64,000 bases of DNA from Helicoverpa zea (GCF_022581195.2 NC_061462.1:6448001-6512000); one strand, 5' to 3'. Counted from the first letter of the stretch, positions 9,373 through 21,020 are shown. A program made the numbers and translations. The notes: a model not told the origin generated them from the letters alone.

Positions 9373-12300
9373 GTTCTTAAATTAAACTAGGAACAACTCA
9401 TGAAACACGTAAACAAAATACGTCGTTTACGTAATAAACGTCGTAAAATCCTATACCATGAAATTGAATTAATTTATGTAGCCATCGGAACATATGTTCA
9501 TATCGTAAAATTTTCTCAAGCACAAAGTAATTACACTTAACGCCTATAAACACTGTAAACAATGAATTTAACATATCAGTGAGTACCTTAATATAATGTC
9601 TAAGGCGTTTTACTGTTCACAAAGGTTTTATATTCAATCCGAAACCTTACACTATTAAGTCAAGGAGCCTTTTATGTTATTTGTACTTACTTGTATCGTA
9701 TATACGTAGGTAGTACCTTTCAGCAAAGCAAAATCTTTCTCATCATTTTATTTTAAAATTTAGAAGTAAAGCATGAACTTAGCAAATGCGAAGTATTTAT
9801 CAAGAAATTAGTATTCTCTTAGATTACAAAAAAATACAATTATTTCCTGTTAATTCAAAGTGAAACGAAAATAGGGGAAATGCTTCAATTCATATGAAGT
9901 TTTAATAGTCTCAAATGTAACACGTCTGAAAATAATCGTAATTTAATAGCACACATTAACACGTTCCTGTTTGCAATTTACAAAGCTACGCAATTATTAA
10001 ACGAGCATGTGACCTCGACCCTTTTGTTCAATAAATAAGGAAAAAATGTTCCAATAAACAGACGCTGTAAAAATATTTCCATATTCTGAAAATCTTGAGG
10101 GAACCGAAGTATTGCTAAATTCAAGGTTCAACGGCTGGCTTTACGAGAGAACTGAGCTTCTCCAGATTTCAGGATATTCTTCATTCTATGTTCAGATAAA
10201 AACGTCTTCAATCATTCCATCTGTGACATTTACGGCAGCTAGGATTTGTAGAGATTTCCGAACGCGGTATCCCTAATAAGATTGGAATATTTCCAAGTCA
10301 AGCCAGATCATATCTACTGTCTTACGGACAGTTGCAAAACTTTCCATTCTTTATTTAAAAGCGTAGATCCGTCATCGCCGCAAGGTAATTTCAGATATGC
10401 CTATCATAATATTGGACTTACGTCTTAATCTTCTTTTGTTTACTCTTCAAAAGATTCTGCCCGCTTCTAAGTTAGTGTGGGCGCTCTGTCTTATTCTGCT
10501 CCTATTGTAAAAACAGTTCGTAGCGTGTTTATCTTCGTCCCAGACAATACGCTGTTTATTCAAACGAGAAAAATATTTAATGTCTAGAGCATGAAGATTT
10601 CTTTAATTACACTTCATGGATGTAGTTGGGCCTTTCGTTGCAATAAACTCATATACAACCGAATATTTTTTAAAGAATTTTTATTTGAGGATTTCTGGAG
10701 TTGGAGGAATATACGAAGATTCATAAACCCTCCATAAATTATCAAATCACTGCAATTTTATCTTTATTTTATTGTCATCGTTCAAACATGTTTACAATAG
10801 GTAAACTCGACTGAATGTCGTAATCATGGTGGTATAAACTTACCTGTCAACAAAACAATGTGCGAGACAATTAATACAACTGTGTTGATTAATTACCTCT
10901 AATTTCGTCAAAATTATCAAAATAGGAAATAGCAATTACAACGATAGCATACTTACATAATAATAAATTGACCTAAACAGGCTTGTTTATGTAAACAGAA
11001 GGTTGCGTCACCAAACTTTAAAATTAATGTGTACAAAACATGCGCGTGTCTTGGGATACCAAGTTCGTAGTAGAATATGTTTATTCAGTTCCCTGAAATA
11101 GTTTGCGAACGTCTTCATTAAGTTTGTTTACAATCTCGGTAAAACGTAGATTCCTACTACGGAGTGTCTAAGTCTTGAAGTGTAATTAAAATTAATACCT
11201 AAGTACTTGTAATAAAAAATATAGAAAAGACTCAGCTAGTGGCATCTAAAACTATGATGCAAGTACACAAAAACAATGTATTAAGATTTTTACATACTAA
11301 GCTGACACATGTTCATGTATGTACGGTAGACCGCACATCAGTGGTAACTGTCATGCACCTTACTCAATAGTAATAAGTACGATTTTCCTATAAAACTGTT
11401 ACCACTGACCTGAAGTTGACTGTACATGTCCAACTCACATCTCCCTTAAGCTACATATTTGGGACTTAAGTAACTAGCTTCCCACCTGCGGTTTCATTGC
11501 GGTCTGAGAGAACTATTGCCCGTTGCGACACTTTTGATTTGTCTTCCAACTCACGTTTAAATGGTATAAACTCGGTTGTAAACGCGCTGTTGACGTAAAT
11601 ATCATTAAATTGGTTTGGTTAATTATGCCATATTTATTTCATTTTCAGCTGCTGTCTCCAATGTTAAGCTTCATATAAAATTATGAAATTTCTCTCCTGT
11701 TTTATTACTCTTGCTCCAGTTTTCTATAAGTAACTAGTTTTTGTGAAGAACTATAAATAAATAAAGGTTTTCGTTGTGTCAATGTTGAATGAATCTAAGT
11801 AAATATATTTCCTGATAAAAATATTCCGCATGAAAGAGTTCGATGGTTTCCACGACCGCCCTCCATTATCGGTCACTAACTATTCATAGATTTAAGTAGG
11901 TTGGTATTGTACTATTTTTCGCTTTCAAGTACCAAAAAAATATTTAAGAAAAGGATTGAGTTACCTACACTATTTAGGAACATATTTTCATAGTCGTTTC
12001 ATCACGGAATTTCTCTGAAATTTAATCATTGCCAAGACACAGAGAAAGTACTTACTAGTCTATTTTCGTCGTAGTGAAAATCACAGCAACGTTGAATCAT
12101 ATCTAATATCAAGGACCTTTCGAATGAAGTATTTGTCAAAATTCGTAAACATGAGTTAAATTATATTATTACGTTTCAGGAATAGACCATTTAGAAAATT
12201 AAGAGCAAAACATTTTTTTCACATATTTGTTGAGATTGTCAATTTAGATAAGTTACTTATATAAATAAAATTTTATAAGGTCACCACAGAATTGTCCTAC

Positions 12301-12638
12301 CTTCCCAAAAAATTTCGTTACTCCCACGCAAGCACAAATGTTACTCACGGAAACGTCTTCAGAATATGGGTCCAAAATTGACATATCGGTATGTACTTAC
12401 GACTAAGGAAATCTGGGGACGATATGTAAAGGTATGCCATTACTGGTATCGGAGCTACCTGTAATGTCGTGTCGTGAGAATGACGTGTGGATGACGTGAC
12501 GTATCAGGAATATGCCACGTCATTGATATTGAGTGAACTCAAAATCGACGTCAGACTGGTGTACTCTTTAGATGGTAGAACATGAACGTTTTTTGCTAAT
12601 ATGAACGTGTTACTAAGGAGCAAATAATCCTTTTATTA
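9373..12638. other. Long non-coding stretch upstream of the secreted-protein gene
   Basis: About 3.3 kb of AT-rich sequence without recognised exons or repeats. The promoter of the minus-strand gene at 8.7-9.4 kb would lie at its left end, but I could not assign a TATA box or initiator with confidence. Confidence 0.4.
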
Positions 12639-13203
12639 GGGTTCCGTAGCCAAAATGGCAAAAACGGAACCCTTATAGTTTCGTCATGTCCGTCTGTCCG
12701 TCTGTCCGTCTGTCCGTCTGTCACAGCCGATTTACTCGGAAACTATAAGTACTACAGTGATGAAATTTGATGGGAATATGTGTTGTATGAACCGCTACAA
12801 AAATATGACACTAAATAGTAAAAAAAAGAATTGGGGGTGGGGCCCCCCATACATGTAACTGAGGGATGAAATTTTTTTTTTCGATGTACATACCCGTGTG
12901 GGGTATCAATGGAAAGGTCTTTTAAAATGATATAAAGTTTTCTAAAAAACATTTTTCTTAAAGTGAACGGTTTTTGAGATATCAGCTCTCAAAGTCGTAA
13001 AAAGTATGTCCCCCCCCCCTCTATTTTTATAACTACGGGGTATAAAATTCTAAAAAAAATAGAGGTGATGCATGCTAATTAACTCTTTCAACGATTTTTG
13101 GTTTGATCAAAGTATCTCTTATAGTTTTTGAGATAGGTTGATTTAACTGTAATTTACGGAACCCTTCGTGCACGAGTCCGACTCGCACTTGGCCGGTTTT
13201 TTT
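12639..13203 (-). repeat. Interspersed repeat, GGTTCCG / GAGTCGGACTCG family (copy 1)
   Basis: The plus strand starts GGGTTCCGTAGCCAAAATGG, carries a (GTCCGTCT)n microsatellite near 12,690 and ends CGGAACCCTTCGTGCACGAG followed by TCCGACTCGCACTTGGCCGG. A shorter, diverged relative lies at 63,053-63,357. This is a very common type of moth and butterfly repeat. I cannot name its class and see no reading frame. Confidence 0.7.
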
Positions 13204-14330
13204 GGTTCTTTTATCAATTATTGTCTTATTATTGTTGGTACTAAATCGTCGTCACAGTCAAAATGTATATATAACTTCAGCAAATCCGAATAAAATAAAA
13301 GTTTATTTATTTGTTTGTTTGCTATACTTTCAGAGAAAATGAAAGAGGTTAATGTCAGTAAAAGCCACGTGCAAACTATTACAAGAATTTAATTTCGAAA
13401 AGTGATACAAAAGTACGCTGTTACGTGCTACGGAGACATTTTTATTAATTCTGTGGTCTCCAAACTAGGTACTGTCCGTATCTTGGGGACCGAACCGGCA
13501 TTATTTGGGTAAGTACCTATTTTTAATCTGGCATCAATATTCAGGAGAAAGATTCTCGAAAACTTTGTGACAAATTCGCTTTTTAGTATTCAATTTCATT
13601 TCGAAAGATTCATCAGAAGATACGTCAAAGTTATTAATTTTTCATATTTTTTCCATCATAAACCTAATCTTTTCTTTAGAACTCTCTGGCCCATTTCTAT
13701 CAATAAGTACTCAGAAACAAATTCTTAAAGACGTCCCTTGATCCCTTTGAGCCCTATTATAAAATACGGGCTTAGTTTTACCCATTTAAACGGCTGATTT
13801 ATGTTTCAGGAATACTTCAAAATATATAACATTGTTTGAAAGTTCGAATCTTGAGGCTGTGAGTTCCTAATTTTGTTAGATAAATATTTGTGAAGCAACA
13901 GAGACACAAATGCCTACCTACAGGAAGTTTGATGTAAATGTTAAAGTTGGCTGTTTGGCTTCTCAGAACAATAACCTTTTGCACGTGATATATTGTTGGG
14001 GAGGCAGTATTTGACAAATGATCACCAATACACGGGGTCTGTTTAACTTTCATGGGGTTATTCCCATTCTAATTTTATCTATTGTCGACGTATAGTAAAT
14101 TGTTCGTTATCGTAATTAGGGCGCTTGGTATGGGTTATGTTTGAAACACATCCGATCCTGTTGTCTAAAACGGGTCAATTAAGTACCCGTTTTCAGATTT
14201 CATGTCATAAGTCTGACAATAAAATTGTGACTTTGAAAGGCTAATTTAGTTGAAATTTGATATCTATTTCTAAACTATCTTTAGTAAAGGCATTATAAAT
14301 GAATCCTGTTTTCATAAAATTCATGCCTCC
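13204..14330. other. Non-coding, nothing recognised
   Basis: AT-rich. Only short open frames without family features. Confidence 0.4.
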
Positions 14331-14338
14331 AACTACGT

Positions 14339-14696
14339 GATGATGTCCTCCTAGCCGATTATCGGCTACGGCGGCTGTTCTCATGTAAGGAGATTAGCCA
14401 ACTACGCAGGACATATTATAGTGCACGAGCATTTGCGCAGACACAGGTGCACTCACTATTCCTTAACTCTCATAGCCCGATGGGACGGTAATCCGACACG
14501 ACCGGAGAGAGATCAGGCGCAGGACCGACATTTACGTGCTCTCCGATGCACGGGTGTATCAATCACCAGCTTCCAGGCTCCGGGCTGCTTTGTGAAAGTC
14601 TTCTAAAACCCACAAAGCGATTTCGGCCCGACTCGGGAATCGAACCCGAGACCTCGTGCTCAGCAGCCGCGCTTGCGACAGCTAGACCAACGAGGC
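14339..14696 (-). mobile_element. tRNA-derived SINE with 8-bp TSD
   Basis: On the minus strand the element begins with a tRNA-like head. The A box TGGTCTAGCTG lies at about 14,679-14,689 and the B box GGGTTCGATTCCC at about 14,634-14,646, giving an internal RNA polymerase III promoter. A family-specific body follows, with a 3' end reading GAGGACATCATCA. AACTACGT flanks it on both sides (14,331-14,338 and 14,697-14,704). It is not a tRNA gene, because the head lacks a clean acceptor stem and continues into SINE body. Confidence 0.85.
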
Positions 14697-14704
14697 AACT
14701 ACGT

Positions 14705-16300
14705 AAGTTACCTTCAACGTAACAGAAGTGCAAACCTCACAGTGAATAAGCAAAGGTGACTGACCCATTCTATAGAACAATGAACACCCACTCCGTAATT
14801 GAATACTAGCCTCAACAGTAACGAGCATCGTCAGATGGTTTCACAGAATTCTAACTTAAAAGACAAATCTAATGCCATCAAAGCTTTGTTTACAGACTTC
14901 AAACTTATAAGAATTGATTAGTGCAAGATAAACACACAAAGGTGGTCCGAAATTGAAGAGAAACTCAGTCTTATAGATAGAGATAGGACCCTTTTGAACT
15001 TACTAGTTGAAAAGTTTTAGGTTCAATCTGTTTGATCCCAACAATCACGTCATTCAATTGCGCTCTGAGTTGCTCGTTGTAAAAATAAATTGGCCTCCTC
15101 ACTATAGAAATAACGACTCGGACTGGCCGCTCTAGATATTTGCTCAACAACGGTAACGACCAACTTAAACATCTTTTCATAAAAGGTTGAGAACATCATA
15201 AGAAATACTGACCTAACAGAAATAGAACGTAATTCCAAATTATAGTGGGACGCCGTTGTTTGATATCATAAGTTGTGGTCACTACACACAGAGTGCTTTA
15301 CATAGCATTAAAACAAAAGAACATTCTTCATCGTTGTGACCGCGCCCCAACAGGTGGTACATTTTTTATTTAATTCCGGCCCTTATAGCAAGCGTACTAA
15401 GATCTCGTTTTCCATTTCACTTTCCAACATAAAGCTTGGTCACCAACATAAATATGAAATGTTTTGAAAAGGCGAAAGTGCTAAACTTTGTTAGGAGCAC
15501 AGATTTGCGGCACATGAGGGCTTTACACTCTTTTTAAGACGGATTTTATGAAGTTGGTGTAGGTACTTCAATGCGCCTTAAATTTTAAATTTTGTGAGAA
15601 TGGATGGATCAAACTTTGCAGTCTTTGTTTATTTATTTCAACATGTCTACGACGAAACAAATCCAAGACTTGCAAATCAAATACTTGGATAAAGAATGAG
15701 ATTTGCATTACACAAAGTCTAAACGTATAAGATGAGATGTTTTGTATGACAAATATGCTCGCCTTTATTGTAAAAGTACTGAATACAATATGTTACACGG
15801 CACATAGGTACAGCTTTAAAAGTTCGCGGAGCAAAGCACGAACTTTATAACGTAAGTACTCACGAAACACACAGCAAGTATGAAGTCAATACATCGTATC
15901 GATTTTGTTCATAAGTGTACCACGGTTCTTTCCTACCGTGAACAACGTGAACAGTTCATTCGTTTTCTGTCTTTTCGTATACATATTTGCATTCCATTCG
16001 AATGAAATGGAACTGCCGCCCGGCAACGATGATTGCTGTTTGATAAGAACAATTTTGTTGACATTAGACACCCAACCATTCAAGGTTGATATACATAATA
16101 ATGTACTTTTCCGTCACTCAATATGAGCACCATTCATATTTTCTACTGGTGTAACAGTATTTGGGCACAAGTGTGCGTAAAACAATTTTTCACGTTAGGA
16201 AACACGTGTTACATATTCAACAAAAACAGGGACGCGTCGTAAGTAGGTTAACTTATTACGCAAAATGACAGTGGAAAAATTCGTCAAAATAGCACGTGAC
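14705..16300. other. Non-coding, nothing recognised
   Basis: No gene, exon or repeat recognised up to the Gypsy element. Confidence 0.4.
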
Positions 16301-16305
16301 GTAAA
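16301..16305. repeat. TSD GTAAA of the Gypsy element (left)
   Basis: GTAAA directly precedes the terminal TGTTA of the left LTR and is repeated directly after the right LTR at 21,021-21,025. Confidence 0.85.
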
Positions 16306-16475
16306 TGTTATGTATTTGCGCGGGAAACAGGGAACAACGCAGTACGTCAATTAAACACGCTAGTCTATTGCACACTAATTTTATTTGTAAAAAGGCGGGA
16401 ACGCGCGGGACGCAGCCCGCGCACGATGTACCAACATCACGGCGCGCATTCGGCGCCAGGTTTACCAACCTAACA
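16306..16475 (-). repeat. 3' LTR of the Gypsy element
   Basis: 170 bp, identical by eye to 20,851-21,020. It starts TGTTATGTATTTGCGCGGG and ends CAACCTAACA on the plus strand. GC-rich in its centre. Confidence 0.93.
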
Positions 16476-16487
16476 TCTCTCCCCTCT
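16476..16487 (-). other. Polypurine tract of the Gypsy element
   Basis: On the minus strand, AGAGGGGAGAGA sits directly next to the 3' LTR. This is the expected primer site for plus-strand DNA synthesis. Confidence 0.8.
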
Positions 16488-16569
16488 TAGATAGGGAATA
16501 TACTCTTTACCTATCTACTTAAATTATAACTTAATCTACTAAATAAAACTAAACTTTACTCTAGTTCGA

Positions 16570-17949
16570 CTAAGGTGTCGAGAATATTGGGCTAATTGCC
16601 CTTCGCCTGAGGGGCGAAACGGCGCGGGGGCTGCGCGGCGAGGTCTCCGGTGGCGTGCCGGGCGGCGTGGGGTCTGTACCCGGTGCGGCCGGCATCGCCG
16701 TAGCTGGTACTGCGACAGTTGTCGCCTCTCCTCCCCTCACTGGTTGTGAAGTAGGCTCGGGGTGGTCGGTAGCAGGCGACGTTACATCCGGAATCACGTC
16801 GGAGTCCCAGTCTTGGTCTTCACCGGTTGGCTTTGGTACTAATGTACACTGATGTCTTTTTCTTATTTGGTCCATGTGTCTGGTGACCTCGCCATTTAAC
16901 TGCGGCACGTACACAGTGTACATAATATTGCCGATTTTTTTCTTAACTATTCCCTCGAGCCAACTGACTTTGTTATTGTTAGTATTTTTGGTTATCCAGA
17001 CAAGGTCGTTTTCTTTGAAGTCTGGTCTTTGTACACCTCGGTAGTGTTTAGCCTGTAAGGACTGCTTACGCGCGACGGTTTGTGTTAGGTCTGTGGACGT
17101 CGATGACGAAGACGGTGCGAAAGGGTTCAATAGATCAAGCCGTGAGCGCAACGAACGCCCAAACACTAACTCTGCGGGTGACTTTTCAGTGGTACTATTC
17201 TTGGAGTTCCTATAATCGAATAAATACTTTGCAATTTTATCGTATATCGTTACTTTGTTACACCCTTGTAAAATTATAGCCTTCAGCCCCTTTTTTACAA
17301 TTTTAACAAAACTTTCGGCTTGTCCATTACTGGCCGGGTGATACGCAGGTGATAACAAGTGTTCGATACCGTTAAGCTTACAGAACTCTTGGAACTCGAA
17401 TGATGTAAACGATGTGCCATTGTCACTCACTAAAATCTGTGGAATACCAAACCGCGACATAAAATCGTTTATTTTATTTATGACTGCCTTTGAATTATGG
17501 GTTGATGCCATACTATAACACTCGACCCATTTACTGTATGCGTCTACAATAATTAAAAACATGTAGTTGTGAAACGGCCCCAAGAAATCTATATGAATTC
17601 GGTAAAACGGTTGCGGCGGCAGCGGCCAAGGCGCGAGGGGGGCGTGCGGCGGCGCGGGGCGCAACGCCGCGCACACCGCGCACGCACCCGCCACTCGTTC
17701 CAGCGCCGCGTCCACGCCGGGGAACCACAACCGCTTGCGAGCCTCTGCCTTCATCTTCACAACGCCGAAATGCGAACTATGCAATTCCTTACATACATTT
17801 TCTTGTAAAGTCGGAGGAATAACTACCTTATGTCCTCGCATAAATATACCATTTTCGTAAGATAACTGAGTTCGACAATTGAAAAATGGTTGTAACACAG
17901 CGTCACTAACCTTCCTAGGCCACCCGTTTAACACATACCGTCTTACCAC
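16570..17949 (-). CDS. Gypsy pol, integrase part (lacks its own start)
   Basis: This is the integrase that joins element DNA to the chromosome. The N-terminal zinc-binding HHCC domain is visible (LHSSHFG, then GACAVC). The catalytic core has the three acidic residues in IHIDFLGPF, ILVSDNGTSFTS and HPASNGQAESF. The C-terminal part contains a GPY-like segment and a Pro/Thr/Ser-rich tail of about 80 residues. The first listed codon is GTG and lies inside the palindromic insert. The frame is closed by TGA a few codons further upstream, and there is no suitable ATG before the integrase domain. The block YVLNGWP marks where normal pol resumes. It was presumably continuous with the upstream gag-pol frame before the insert. 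Confidence 0.9.
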   Translation of the reverse strand: MVRRYVLNGWPRKVSDAVLQPFFNCRTQLSYENGIFMRGHKVVIPPTLQENVCKELHSSHFGVVKMKAEARKRLWFPGVDAALERVAGACAVCAALRPAPPHAPLAPWPLPPQPFYRIHIDFLGPFHNYMFLIIVDAYSKWVECYSMASTHNSKAVINKINDFMSRFGIPQILVSDNGTSFTSFEFQEFCKLNGIEHLLSPAYHPASNGQAESFVKIVKKGLKAIILQGCNKVTIYDKIAKYLFDYRNSKNSTTEKSPAELVFGRSLRSRLDLLNPFAPSSSSTSTDLTQTVARKQSLQAKHYRGVQRPDFKENDLVWITKNTNNNKVSWLEGIVKKKIGNIMYTVYVPQLNGEVTRHMDQIRKRHQCTLVPKPTGEDQDWDSDVIPDVTSPATDHPEPTSQPVRGGEATTVAVPATAMPAAPGTDPTPPGTPPETSPRSPRAVSPLRRRAISPIFSTP

Positions 17950-18080
17950 AAAAAGTTTTAAACGTCAGTTTATGCCTTGTCTAAAAAAATGTCAAATTAT
18001 GACGTTGACATATGGTTCATTTTGCAGCCAAAATTTTATTAGACAAGTGTAAAACAGGGGTTAAAGTTTTTGTAGTAAGG
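17942..18080. mobile_element. Short palindromic (MITE-like) insert splitting pol
   Basis: On the plus strand the left end reads CTTACCACAAAAAGTTTTAA and the right end is its imperfect inverse (TTAAAGTTTTTGTAGTAAG). A second inverted pair, CTTGTCTAA and TTAGACAAG, lies at matching distance inside. Arms are about 48 bp and 70-75% alike. The flanks CACATACCGT and CAAATAATGT match at 7 of 10 bases and may be an old target-site duplication. The insert introduces stops in all pol-compatible frames that I checked. Confidence 0.65.
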
Positions 18081-20819
18081 CAAATAATGTTTAATAGTAG
18101 TCAGGTTAGTGTCGCGAGCTGTTTCTCGTCGCAAATCGTTTAACGTGACAGGGAGATCGCCGTCTACCACGAAATTCACGTAAGCTGCGCGGTCCTCGCA
18201 TTCCGTGAACTCGTCCGCTGTTTCAGTCTCGTTCTCGCCGCTGTACGCGCGAGATAAATAATCTGCACTATTTTGTTTACTACTAATGTACTCAATTACG
18301 TAATTATATGCGGCTAGAAATATAGCATATCTTTGTAGGCGGTTAGCGGATACCTCGGGAATACCTTTATAGGGCCCAAATATAGCCAGCAGTGGTTTAT
18401 GGTCAGTTCTGAGCACGAAAGGCTGCGAACGGCCATACAGGTACTGATGAAACCTTTTAACCCCAAAAATGATCGCAGTCGCTTCCTTTTGAATTTGTGC
18501 GTAGTTTTTTTCCGCTAGTGATAACGTTCGGGAAGCGTACGAAATGGGCCGTTCTAATTCATCCGAACCTACTTGCGACAGTACCGCACCTAGTCCCGTC
18601 GGTGATGCGTCCACCGTCAGTATTAACTTAGCATTTGGATCGAAATGTGCCAAGGTTCTATCAGATGCTAAAATGTTTTTTATTCGGACAAACGCGTCAT
18701 TGTGCCTACGAGTCCATTCCCACTTCGTATTTTTAGTTAATAAATCATATAATGGACTTAATACCGATGACGCGTCTGGCACAAAGTTACGGTAATAATT
18801 CGTTAGACCTAAAAATGACTGTAACTGTGTTATGTTTGTCGGTTTAGGAGCTTGCAAAATTGCCTTGACTTTGTCTGGCGATTTTCTGACTCCGTGTTTA
18901 TCTATGACATGTCCTAGGTATGAAATCTCATCTTTAAAAAATTCACATTTACTCATTTGTACCGTTAACCCTGCATCATCTAAGCGTTGCAAAACTGTAG
19001 TGAGTCTTTGTTCGTGTTGGTGTCTATTTGAGCCCGTTATCAGAATATCGTCCAAAAGAAAGATGATTCCTTCAATCCCTGAAAGTAAACATTCCATTGC
19101 GCGTTGGAAAATGGCTGGTGCGCTAGACAAACCGAACACTAATCGCGTGAATTTAAAAAGGCCGCGATGAGTATTGATGCATGTTAACATTTGCGATTTT
19201 TCATTTAAAATAAATTGATTATATGCCATAGATAAATCTATTTTACTAAATTGTATGCCTCCGTGTAGCTTAGCTAATAAATCATTTACCGTTGGCAAAG
19301 GATATTTGTCAATTACCAATTGTTTATTGATTGTAACTGAGTAGTCGGCACAAAGTCTGATGCTACCGTTTTTCTTAAGCACGGGCACAACGGGCGACGC
19401 GTAGTCTGAGTGTTCGACGGGCTTCAAAATGCCTAACGTTAATAATCGGTCGAGCTCCCCGTCTAGTTTCTCTCTTAGAGCATAGGGCACCGGTCTCGCC
19501 TTAAAAAAAATTGGGTGAGCATCATGTTTTAAATGTAAGTCAATCTTATATTTGTTAAACGAACCGAGATTACCTGAGAAAACTTTAGGAAACATTTTAC
19601 AAAGCTCCTTATCAATACTTATATTAGACTCGCAAGGCGTTTGCTGATACACGACGTGCACGCGCGCAGCCGCGGGTTCCGCCGCTGCCGCCGCCGTTGC
19701 CGGCGCTAGCTCGAGGTTGAACTCACGAATAAAGTCGCGGCCTAGTAGCGGGGGCCCGTCTGCGCGCACTACGTACACGTTAAGTGTATGTGTGCGACCT
19801 AAGTATGATATAGGCAACAAAACAACTCCAATAGCTACGATGTTTTCCCCAGTATAACTATACAGTCGTTTTTTAGTGATTGACAATGGCAACTGCTTAA
19901 AATTCGAGTTGTAAGTTCTTTCCGAAATTACGCTTACTGCTGAACCGCTATCAATCTCGAACTCCAAGGCTAGACCACTAACCGTCACTCGCTCTGTCAT
20001 GGGTTTCCCTTTTGTGCACCGAATATTATAAAAACACTCACCGTCGTCGTCACCGTCGTCCACCGTACCTTGTTCGACGTATTTCACTTTGCCCTCGTTA
20101 GGACACATTTTACGCAAATGACCTTTACTATTGCACTTTTTGCACTTGAAATTTTTATACCGGCACTGATTGGATTTATGGTTGGTGAAACCACACACAC
20201 TGCACTTCTCTTTCTTGGAGATACTGAAGACGCCATCCGCGGCTGCCGCGGCCGGCCCGGCCGCCGCCGCCGCCGGCATCGCCGACGCCTGGCGTGCACA
20301 CCGCACGCTCTCCGCCAAGTCGATCGCCTTTGCGAGAGTCAGCTCCCTCTGATCCTGCACGAACAACTTGTCACGCTCACGTCCCGGTGACATGCCCATG
20401 ATGAATTTGTCCAGTAAAGCTTCCTCCAAATTTTTGAATGCGCAGTGAGTTGCCAATCCTCTAATTCTTGCCGCCCATTGAGTGTGCGTTTCGCCTGGTC
20501 GCTGACTTGCTGCATAGAAAATCGACTTCTCTGCAAACCCGAACCTTTTTGGTGTGAAATGGCTGTCGAGTAGTTTTACGATCGCGTCGTAACCCAATTC
20601 TTCCACCTTGTTCGGTAACGCCAGGTCACTAGTGAGTTTGAACGTTGATTCACATAATGACGTTAATAGTATCGCCCGACGCTTGATGGTTGCTTTGTCG
20701 GTTTCAAAATTTATGTTATTAGCGATAAACCATTGTTCTAATCGCAACTTAAAGTTGTTCCACTCTTGTGATGAGTGGTCAAATGTTGTAAGAACGCCAA
20801 AAGTCGCTCCCGTGTTCAT
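18039..20819 (-). CDS. Gypsy gag-pol: gag, protease, RT, RNase H
   Basis: One frame of about 926 residues from the ATG at 20,819 (the frame is open to 20,849, into the primer-binding region, but only with GTG). Gag occupies about residues 1-200. It is followed by an Ala-rich linker and two CX2CX4HX4C zinc knuckles at about 206-239. The protease has EIDSGSAVSVI (Asp about 290) and LLGRDF. RT has SKIDLSMAYNQF and the active site FLLDDIL (about 587-593), where Gypsy elements usually have YVDD. RNase H has LTVDASPTGLGAVLSQ (about 734) and LRTDHKPLLAIF. The frame ends shortly after NLTTIKHY, where the palindromic insert begins, so integrase is separated. Otherwise it is free of stops and frameshifts. 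Confidence 0.93.
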   Translation of the reverse strand: MNTGATFGVLTTFDHSSQEWNNFKLRLEQWFIANNINFETDKATIKRRAILLTSLCESTFKLTSDLALPNKVEELGYDAIVKLLDSHFTPKRFGFAEKSIFYAASQRPGETHTQWAARIRGLATHCAFKNLEEALLDKFIMGMSPGRERDKLFVQDQRELTLAKAIDLAESVRCARQASAMPAAAAAGPAAAAADGVFSISKKEKCSVCGFTNHKSNQCRYKNFKCKKCNSKGHLRKMCPNEGKVKYVEQGTVDDGDDDGECFYNIRCTKGKPMTERVTVSGLALEFEIDSGSAVSVISERTYNSNFKQLPLSITKKRLYSYTGENIVAIGVVLLPISYLGRTHTLNVYVVRADGPPLLGRDFIREFNLELAPATAAAAAEPAAARVHVVYQQTPCESNISIDKELCKMFPKVFSGNLGSFNKYKIDLHLKHDAHPIFFKARPVPYALREKLDGELDRLLTLGILKPVEHSDYASPVVPVLKKNGSIRLCADYSVTINKQLVIDKYPLPTVNDLLAKLHGGIQFSKIDLSMAYNQFILNEKSQMLTCINTHRGLFKFTRLVFGLSSAPAIFQRAMECLLSGIEGIIFLLDDILITGSNRHQHEQRLTTVLQRLDDAGLTVQMSKCEFFKDEISYLGHVIDKHGVRKSPDKVKAILQAPKPTNITQLQSFLGLTNYYRNFVPDASSVLSPLYDLLTKNTKWEWTRRHNDAFVRIKNILASDRTLAHFDPNAKLILTVDASPTGLGAVLSQVGSDELERPISYASRTLSLAEKNYAQIQKEATAIIFGVKRFHQYLYGRSQPFVLRTDHKPLLAIFGPYKGIPEVSANRLQRYAIFLAAYNYVIEYISSKQNSADYLSRAYSGENETETADEFTECEDRAAYVNFVVDGDLPVTLNDLRRETARDTNLTTIKHYLPYYKNFNPCFTLV

Positions 20820-20831
20820 ATTTCGATATAT

Positions 20832-20850
20832 GAGTCCGCTCGTCGCCACT
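20832..20850 (-). other. Primer-binding site region of the Gypsy element
   Basis: Directly inside the 5' LTR the minus strand reads AGTGGCGACGAGCGG. TGGCGAC is the usual start of a tRNA-complementary primer site. I could not assign the tRNA from memory. Confidence 0.6.
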
Positions 20851-21020
20851 TGTTATGTATTTGCGCGGGAAACAGGGAACAACGCAGTACGTCAATTAAA
20901 CACGCTAGTCTATTGCACACTAATTTTATTTGTAAAAAGGCGGGAACGCGCGGGACGCAGCCCGCGCACGATGTACCAACATCACGGCGCGCATTCGGCG
21001 CCAGGTTTACCAACCTAACA
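20851..21020 (-). repeat. 5' LTR of the Gypsy element
   Basis: 170 bp, identical by eye to the 3' LTR at 16,306-16,475. It carries the promoter for the element's RNA. No TATA box could be assigned. Confidence 0.93.

Larger units (their letters stand above)
16306..21020 (-). mobile_element. Full-length Gypsy-class (mag-like) LTR retrotransposon
   Basis: A 4.7-kb element on the minus strand bounded by two 170-bp LTRs with TGTTA...TAACA ends and GTAAA target-site duplications. The LTRs show no difference by eye, so the insertion is recent. Domain order is gag, protease, RT, RNase H, integrase, which is Gypsy order. Gag and pol share one frame, and there is no env-like frame. Pol is interrupted between RNase H and integrase by a short palindromic insert with stops (17,942-18,080), so this copy is probably defective unless helped in trans. 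The mag-clade assignment is an inference from the fused gag-pol, two zinc knuckles and short LTRs. Confidence 0.93.

Noticed and set aside
14634..14696. A tRNA gene on the minus strand
   Set aside because: A and B boxes are present, but there is no acceptor-stem pairing that I can confirm, and the sequence continues into a SINE body with a TSD around it.
20070..20390. Plus-strand frames of 60-106 codons in the Gypsy element
   Set aside because: Antisense shadows of the Ala-rich linker and zinc-knuckle region of gag.
20820..20849. Gag start at the first open codon next to the LTR
   Set aside because: That codon is GTG and overlaps the primer-binding region; the ATG at 20,819 is the natural start.
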